A stretch of 64,000 nucleotides of DNA from Alisma plantago-aquatica (Eukaryota; Streptophyta; Magnoliopsida; Alismatales; Alismataceae), in contig OY856414.1 in NCBI GenBank assembly GCA_963693085.1, positions 260,099,001-260,163,000 of the forward strand, given 5' to 3'. The notes under the pieces were generated by a model. That model was not told the origin of the DNA. It made no database searches and saw only the letters and a list, made by a program, of their open reading frames with translations. Positions within the stretch are counted from its first letter, which is position 1. Each line of letters opens with the position of its first letter. This document shows positions 57,731 through 64,000 of the stretch, piece after piece. The position numbers and the translations under genes were made by a program.

Positions 57731-59491
57731 TTACTCTTCAGGCGGAGGCGGGTACTGTGGGGTCGCGGGGTCCCAGGATGGGTACTCTCCCTGAAAGCTA
57801 GGATCATACTGGGGCATGGGTGGAGGTTGTGGATACCCCCCAAAATAGTTCTGGCTCCAGTAATGATCATAAAAGGGCTGCTGTTGCATTTCCATCCTAT
57901 GCAACCTGTCATGAATCTATTGTTGGTTGTTGAGGAGGAGGCGCTCATTCTCGAAGATCGCCCTCTGATTGTCAAGTAATCAGTTTGTCGTCTCCTGAAC
58001 GCCGTTGTACACTGTTGTATGGTGTTGCTGCGTCTGCTGTATGTCCTGCAACATAGCATACATGCCTTGCATCGAATAAACATCCTCGCTTGGCTGCGAG
58101 GGCGGTGGTGGTGGCGGTGGCTGCGAAGATGAAGATGCACCCGGATGCATGCGAGGACGCTTCCTAGGTGCCACTCGTGCCCGAATAGGAGTGTAGGCCT
58201 CCTCTTCCTCTTCATCCTCATCGTCATTGTTGTCGTCGTCGTTGTCACCATCTTCATCAGAGTCATCAATGGCTATTACTGGCCATTGGAAATGTTGAGT
58301 GCCCTCGATATGGAAGACGAGATCGGGAAGTGAACATTCTTGATATGCGTGGTTGACATGGCAGTGAGCATAAGGTAAACCATCCCGAAGCAAGATAAGG
58401 TTGGATCGGTGAAGATGCTACAAATTAACCTTGCTTATATTTGATAGAGGAGTCAAGGATGAGAGGTTCAGCCCAAGGTAGCGTGCCAGCGGTGTGATGA
58501 GTCCTCCAAAGTGAATTGGAGCCTTCCGTGTACTCCGCTTTACAGCCAACACTCATTGCAGAAAGAATGCTCCCCAGTTGCACTCTTGGCGCTTCAGTAA
58601 TTTATGCAAGAAAAACAAGTCCATCTCCTGGAACTTGCTGAGAGCCAGATCACCACGGCCGAATAGGGTGGTGCAGATCATGCGGTGAAGAACCCGCACA
58701 AACAGATGCTTGAAATCGGCTACCGCTGCATTGTGGTAGCTCACTGATTTGCCCGGCGACACCGTCACAAGCTCGGTGAAGATGGTGTCGTAGTCGGTCC
58801 GGTTGTCTGGCCGCCGGTAGTCATTCCGCCCATGGTTCCAATTGTAGATCACATTGAAATGTCGGAGTGTGAGATTGTAGTCATTATTGTACATCCGGAA
58901 AGAGACCCGGCCCTTGATCCACTCACGATCTGTGGTGATGATGTCATTGGGCACGACGCAGACGTCCAACGACGCCATGAATTCCGCCACCAGCTCCTTA
59001 TATGTAGCCCATTCACTGAAGAATGGTTGGCCATCAGCATGGTACTCCATCTCGTCGGGCCTCCTACTCGTGTGTCTCGCCTGCCCTTTTAAGACATAGG
59101 CAAGATTAGCGTCGAACCCCAAGTTGCGGATCATCTCCCGCTCAACATAGCGGGTCGGCTCAATTTTCCTTTTCAGAATCTCCTCATAGATCTTCTTGAC
59201 CTCCGTGGATGGATGAACGCGCTGCAGGCATGAAATCGAAGCGGTAGGTGGCGGCACAAACTTCGGGATGTCCATCGGGTTGGCGCGTGAAGAAGATGCA
59301 CCAACAACATGCACCATGGTTACGACAGAAGGAGGAGTAGAGAGAGAGCTCGGTGAAGATCGGAGAAAAAAATCTCCGCTTGATGAAGAACGTGCTCCTT
59401 GTTGCTCGTCGTCAGACTCGGACCGCTCTGGAATACGCTCGACATAGGTAGAGGAGGATTGCTCTGGAGTTGTGACGTCATATGACGACAA
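57731..59491 (-). pseudogene. Athila ORF3 (env-position ORF), four internal stops
   Basis: One continuous frame of 587 codons to TAA at 57,731, with internal stops TGA 58,553, TAG 58,418, TGA 57,980 and TAG 57,917. The frame is closed upstream by TGA at 59,492; its first codon here is TTG, and the first ATG is at codon 59. The N-terminal 60 residues are Ser-rich. Residues about 75-310 match the putative plant transposon protein / ATHILA ORF1-like family (RYVEREMIRNLGF, GQPFFSEWATYKELVAEFM, RVSFRMYNNDYNLTL). Then come an acidic Asp/Glu run, a Pro-rich stretch and a Gln-rich tail. There is no signal peptide or membrane segment, so it is not an obvious envelope protein. Its function is unknown. 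Confidence 0.75.
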
Positions 59492-60259
59492 TCATTCTCA
59501 TATATAGCTGTGGTCGGCACTATTGTATGCCCGTCGATACCATCGACGCGGGTCAATGGTATCGACACGGGTAGCACAATCCGTACTTCCGCTAGTAAAG
59601 ACGGTTGTCGATGGCTGGATCTGTGGGGCCCGGATTGCTGACGTGTCGATACTATCGACGCGAGTCGATGGTATCGACCCGTCCCCCAGATCGACTTTCT
59701 CATTGTTGCGATCGTCGTAGATCTCTCCTCGAGGATTGTTGATGTGGCTCGTCAATACTATCGACGAGAGTCGATAGTATCGACTCTCTGATTAGGGCAA
59801 ACCCTCGTGAGGCCCGGCCGCTGCCTTCTGTATGTGATTGTGTCGATACCATCGACATGCCCGTCGATAATATCAACTTTACTGAGATGATTTCTTCTAA
59901 AAATCTCCAGAGATCTTGCGAGTATCGACACCCATGTCGATACTATCGACCTCTGCTTGTGATCTGCCTGTTGGTGTCGATACCATCGACGAGGCCATCG
60001 ATGGTATCGACGCAGTGTGATTTCTGCAGTCGCCAACCTGTACCATGGTCGATACCATCGACACAAGGGTCGATGGTATCGACTCTGCCTTAGTTCTGCA
60101 CAATCAGCAAACGATCACGATATCTTTTTTACACTAAAAACAAAGTCAAAACAAATCAAACTACAAATGTAAACGAAACTAAACTAAAGTACCGATGGCT
60201 GGGTTGCCTCCCAACAAGCGCCCTTATTTCACATCTTAGGTTAGACGACATGGAGATTC
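59492..60259 (-). repeat. pol-ORF3 spacer with palindrome array II
   Basis: Seven doublets of GTCGAT-nnn-ATCGAC units lie between 59,533 and 60,083, near 59,533, 59,644, 59,751, 59,842, 59,923 (left unit partial), 59,977 and 60,048. The usual middle triplets are ACC or ACT on the left and GGT or AGT on the right. Units are 4-6 bp apart within a doublet. After the array (minus direction) comes a TATATAT at about 59,500-59,506, then ORF3. The block GGTTGCCTCCCAACAAGCG lies at 60,202-60,220. Confidence 0.85.
59500..59506 (-). promoter_or_regulatory. TATA-like sequence between array II and ORF3
   Basis: The minus strand reads CAGCTATATATGAGAATG, about 27 bp after the last palindrome. If used, transcription would start inside the nominal ORF3, upstream of its first ATG at codon 59. 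The evidence is sequence resemblance only. Confidence 0.3.
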
Positions 60260-63200
60260 TCATGCATCTGGAAGTGCAATGGGTTTGACCTCATTCACTT
60301 TCCTCGTGTAATCTTCACCAAAATACAATTTCAACCTTTGTCCATTGACCAAAAATGTGGTCTCGCTGTCGCGCACCATGATTGCGCCATGTGGTCTGAC
60401 CTCTTCTACTGTGAATGGTCCACTCCATCGGGATTTCAGCTTCCCGGGATGCATCTTCAGCCTGGAGTTGAACAAAAGGACACGATCTCCTTTCTTGAAA
60501 ATATGCATCTAAATGTGGCGATCATGAATCAACTTTGTGCGCTCCTTGTATATTCGAGAATTTTCATATGCATTCATTCGCAGCTCATCAAGTTCATTTA
60601 ATTCAAGTAACCTCTTCTTCCCCGCTTCATCATAACTCAAGTTTAGCTTCCTAAGCGCCCAATGTGCTTTGTGCTCTAATTCCACCGGTAAGTGACAGGC
60701 CCGACCATAAGCCAACCTAAAAGGTGTGGTGCCTATAGGTGTTTTGTATGCCATCCTGTATGCCCACAACGCATCCGGTAGTAGAGTGCTCCAATTTTTT
60801 CTCGTGGCAGCCACAGTACGCTCCAAGATCTTTTTAATCTCGTGATTTGACACCTCTACTTGTCCTTGAGTCTGCGGGTGGTACGGGGTACCAATGTTAT
60901 GTTTGACCCCGTATTTTCTCAATAGTTCCGAGAACTTTTGATTCCGGAAGTGTGTACCCCCATCATTAATGATCATCCGGGGCACACCGAACCTGCAGAA
61001 AATATATTCCTTAACAAACCTACACACTACAGTGGAATCATTAGTCCTTGTGGGTATTGCTTCTACCCACTTCGACACATAATCAACGGCCAAAAGAATG
61101 TACAAAGTAGAATTTGAGGACACAAAGGGTCCCATAAAATCTATACCCCATAAGTCAAATACCTCAACCTCCCGGAAAACATTAAGGGGCATCTCTTGTC
61201 TCTTCAAAATTCTACCCTCCCTTTGGCAGGAATCACATTGCCTCATGAACTCATAAGCGTCCCTAAACAAGGTAGGCCAGTATAGGCCACTTTCCATTAC
61301 TTTAGCTGCCGTACGAGAGCTTGCATGGTGTCTGCCCGTCGATAGTGTGTAGAAATGACAAAGAACACTCTCGTATTCCACCTCAGGTACACACCTGCAT
61401 AAGACACCATCCCTGCATTGCTTCAACAGAATAGGGTCATCCCAAAAATAATATCGTAGAGAATGGAAAAATTTCTTCTTCTCTTGATACGTCCAATCAT
61501 CCGGGATGATTTTGCAGGCAAGATAGTTCACAATAAAATAAAACCACGGATCTTTCGATTTCACTTTCAAAAGTTGTTCGTCCAGAAATGTCTCGGTAAT
61601 GGGTATGTGTAAATCTTTTTCATCTACCCTCTCTAACCTAGACAAATTGTCTGCGACCACATTTTCAATCCCCTCCTTGTCTTTGATTTTGATATCAAAT
61701 TCCTATAAAAGCAAGATCCACCTAATCAATCTAGGTTTGGCATCTTTTTTCTCCATCAAATACTTAATGGTGGCGTGGTCCGTCCAAACCACAACTTTCG
61801 ATCCAACTAGATATTGCCAAAAATTTTCAAAAGCAAAAACAACGGCAAGCAATTCTTTCTCGGTAGTCATGTAATTAAGTTGGGCGTCATTCAAAGTTTT
61901 AGATGCATAAAAAATCACAGCGGGTTTATTGTCCACCCACTCTCCCAACACAGCCCCAACCGCAAAATCGGATGCGTCACACATTAGTTCAAACGGCTTG
62001 GTCCAATCCGGTGTTTGCAAAACCGGTGCGGAAATCAATTTTTCCTTAAGCACATTGAACGCATGTAGACATTTTTCATTAAAGTCAAAAATAGAATCCT
62101 TTTCTAAACGCTCAGATAATGGTTTGGCAATCTTAGAAAAATCTTTTATAAAACGACGATAGAAACCGGCATGACCTAAGAAACTTCGCACCCCTTTTAC
62201 CAAATTTGGTGGGGGCAATTTGGAAATCACTTCGATTTTTACCGGGTCTACCTCCAAACCTTTGCTAGACACTTTATGTCCTAGCACTATTCCTTCACTC
62301 ACCATCATGTGACATTTTTCCCAATTGAGGACCAAATGTGTGTCCTCGCAACGTTGTAAAACCTTATCCATATTGTAAAGGCATTCATCAAAAGATGCAC
62401 CATAAACAGAGAAATCATCCATAAAAACCTCTAGACAACGTTCAACCATATCAGAAAAAATGGTGAGCATACAACGCTGAATGGTCGCCGGTGCATTACA
62501 TAACCCAAAAGGCATACGGAGGTACGCAAATGTTCCATAAGGACAAGTGAAGGTGGATTTCTCTTGGTCCTTAGGATCTACCAAAATATGATTGTACCCC
62601 GAATAACTATCCAAAAAACAAAAATGTGATCGGCCGGCTAAACGCTCTAAAATTTGATCAATAAACGGAAGAGGAAAATGATCCTTTAGTGTAGCGACAT
62701 TCAATCGTCGGTAATCTATGCACACACGCCACCCGGTTACCAAGCGGGTGGTGACAGGTTCATTTAAAAGATTATGGGTAACAGTGATTCCCCCCTTTTT
62801 AGGGACTACCTACGTAGGACTCACCCATGTAGAATCAGAAATAGCATAAACGATTCCTGCAGAAAGAAGTTTAATCACCTCCTTCTTAACAACCTCCATC
62901 ATGATCGGATTTAGTCGACGTTGCGGTTGAATCACCGGCTTGGCTCCCTCCTTGAGCCGAATCTTATGCTGGCATAAAGTAGGGGAGATCCCCTTGATAT
63001 CTGCAACAGACCACCCAAATGCTCCCCGGTGGTTTTTCAACACAATAAGCAGCTAGTCCTCCTCCTCCGCACTCAGATAAGCATATATAATCACAGGCAA
63101 CTTTTCTTCCTCAGCTAGAAATGCGTACTTGAGGTGCGGTGGCAACGACTTCAACTCCAATTCTGGCGGACTGATTAAGGATGATTGAAGCAGTGGTGGG

Positions 63201-64000
63201 AGTTCACCTAGATCTTCATAGTACCTCGCATAGAAGCACAACAACATCTGAAGCAGCTTGGCGCACTCCTGCAGTGATTTGCGTCTCACCCAATCTTGGG
63301 TGATATTGACTAAGAAGGCCTCAAGTGGTAATTCTGGATATGCGTCAAAAATCGAATTTGCTATAGCCTCATCTTCAGCAGAGGGAGGAATGTCCTCCTC
63401 CTCATCGTTCGGAAAACCCACAACCTTGCTAAGGGATACCACCTTGGTCTGCTCCATGATGTCCACAGCCAAAGTCCATTTTTCCACCTTGGTCATTACA
63501 TGAGCCATATCTAAAAATGGCTTCCCTAGACAAAGTGAGATATTGTGATCAAAATGCTTTACCATGTGGCATTGCTCCTTGGCTTTAGGTGAAGTGGCGC
63601 TAGAAGGCATGACCATCTCGAATCGATCATTGGCTATACCTAAGGTCAAACGACCTCTCCCCATCTCAAGTATCATGTCAGTTGTATCTTGGAAAGGTCG
63701 TCCGAGTAGTAGCTCATTGCCTTGTTCATCTTGCATTTCCATGACGACAAAATCTACTGGAAATACAAATCGATCTACTTTCACTAGCACGTCTTCACAA
63801 ATACCATATGGCTTCACCACAGAATTATCTGCCAACTGGATTGGCATGTTGCTCGGCCGTGACTCTTTTAATCCCAGCTTCTTGAATGTAGAGAGGGGCA
63901 TCAAGTTTATGCTCGCCCCGGAGTCACATAGCGCTTCACCAAACTTAACTTTCCCAATGTAACATGAGATGTTGAAACAGCCCAGATCCTGCCTCTTTGG
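60260..64000 (-). pseudogene. pol: Athila-type pol (PR-RT-RNH-INT), partial, four TAG stops
   Basis: A single frame of 1,247 codons runs open from the right edge, interrupted by TAG at 63,053, 62,810, 61,703 and 60,509. No frameshift occurs. The contexts are EEED*LL, SPT*VVPKKGG, LLL*EFDI and RHI*MHIF. The second and third normally have Gln in this family. Domains: protease CDSGASINLMPL (about 63,900-63,930); reverse transcriptase with [14 protein letters not shown] and the catalytic FMDD at 62,414-62,425; RNase H with [23 protein letters not shown] and TDHATIKYL; integrase with a CDSCQ knuckle, IDFMGPF, NDGGTHF and [16 protein letters not shown] (all three catalytic acids present); and the tail KSRWSGPF. 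Gag is off-window. Confidence 0.9.

Larger units (their letters stand above)
54546..64000 (-). mobile_element. Athila-type Ty3/gypsy element (3' LTR, ORF3, pol; runs off the window)
   Basis: In minus orientation: pol (60,260 to the right edge), a palindrome-bearing spacer, ORF3 (57,731-59,491), a long 3' untranslated part, a polypurine tract and the 3' LTR. Pol has the gypsy order PR-RT-RNH-INT without a chromodomain. The integrase tail VLLFNSRLKMHPGKLKSRW and the extra ORF after pol point to the Athila lineage. The 5' LTR, primer site and gag lie beyond 64,000. All coding parts keep their frame, with only nonsense substitutions. Confidence 0.85.

Noticed and set aside
57679..58269. 196-aa minus-strand frame rich in Met/Thr/Arg
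   Set aside because: It overlaps ORF3 in another frame. The composition is the out-of-frame reading of the acidic and proline runs.
57731..59491. Envelope protein of an endogenous retrovirus
   Set aside because: It is in the env position, but there is no signal peptide, transmembrane or fusion segment. The domain matches the ATHILA ORF1-like/plant transposon protein family.
59533..60083. CRISPR, integron attC or bacterial operator array
   Set aside because: Short paired palindromes in an Athila retrotransposon spacer, with no bacterial context. The spacing is not repeat-spacer regular.

Overview
This window is AT-rich plant nuclear DNA made of nested transposable elements, with no intact host gene that I can support. 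The plant assignment rests on four things: copia elements with a tRNA-Met primer site and a SIRE-type polypurine tract, an Athila-type gypsy element with a third ORF, a complete Cassandra TRIM with 5S-rRNA-like LTRs, and an L1-type LINE with a DUF4283 ORF1. The species cannot be told from the sequence.

Layout: 1-3.7 kb is AT-rich with old direct repeats. A decayed copia element (minus) spans about 3.7-10.9 kb and is interrupted at 6,499-8,579 by a LINE derivative bounded by a 9-bp target duplication. About 11-14.1 kb is unrecognised. A compound SIRE-type copia element (minus, LTR-internal-LTR-internal-LTR) fills 14,134-29,977 between TTATG duplications; its second internal copy carries a 108-bp tRNA-type SINE. 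An 80-bp satellite lies at 31,961-32,908, possible DNA-transposon subterminal repeats at 34.2-36.4 kb, and a broken non-LTR element with reverse transcriptase and a nuclease-like C-terminus at 38.5-40.0 kb. A GC-richer unidentified segment is at 40.8-41.4 kb, and a 53-bp inverted repeat plus microsatellite at 43.25-43.57 kb. Old gypsy-like LTR material with an inserted Cassandra covers 45.3-52 kb. An Athila/Tat-like solo LTR is at 52,967-54,531. The 3' LTR, ORF3 and pol of a minus-strand Athila-type element run from 54,546 to the right edge.

The most unusual signal is a shared architecture. The SIRE-type copia and the Athila-type gypsy each carry an array of paired, hyphenated, TCGA-centred palindromes. 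Each has the array twice: once in the LTR and once in a non-coding spacer ending about 40-50 bp before a downstream ORF (copia pol, Athila ORF3). The motif differs between the elements (CGGTCGA/TCGACCG versus GTCGATnnnATCGAC). The solo LTR has a third, different CGACCG-rich cluster just upstream of its TATA box. I infer element-borne cis-regulatory modules, possibly serving both the LTR promoter and the downstream ORF; RNA hairpins or binding sites for an element- or host-encoded protein are alternatives.

The younger elements decayed mainly by substitution. Athila pol and ORF3 keep one frame throughout and contain eight internal stops, only TAG or TGA, at positions that could derive from CAG or CGA by C-to-T change. 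Copy 1 of the SIRE element is frame-intact but has three stops and an Asp-to-Asn change at the first integrase catalytic position. Copy 2 keeps that Asp but is shattered.
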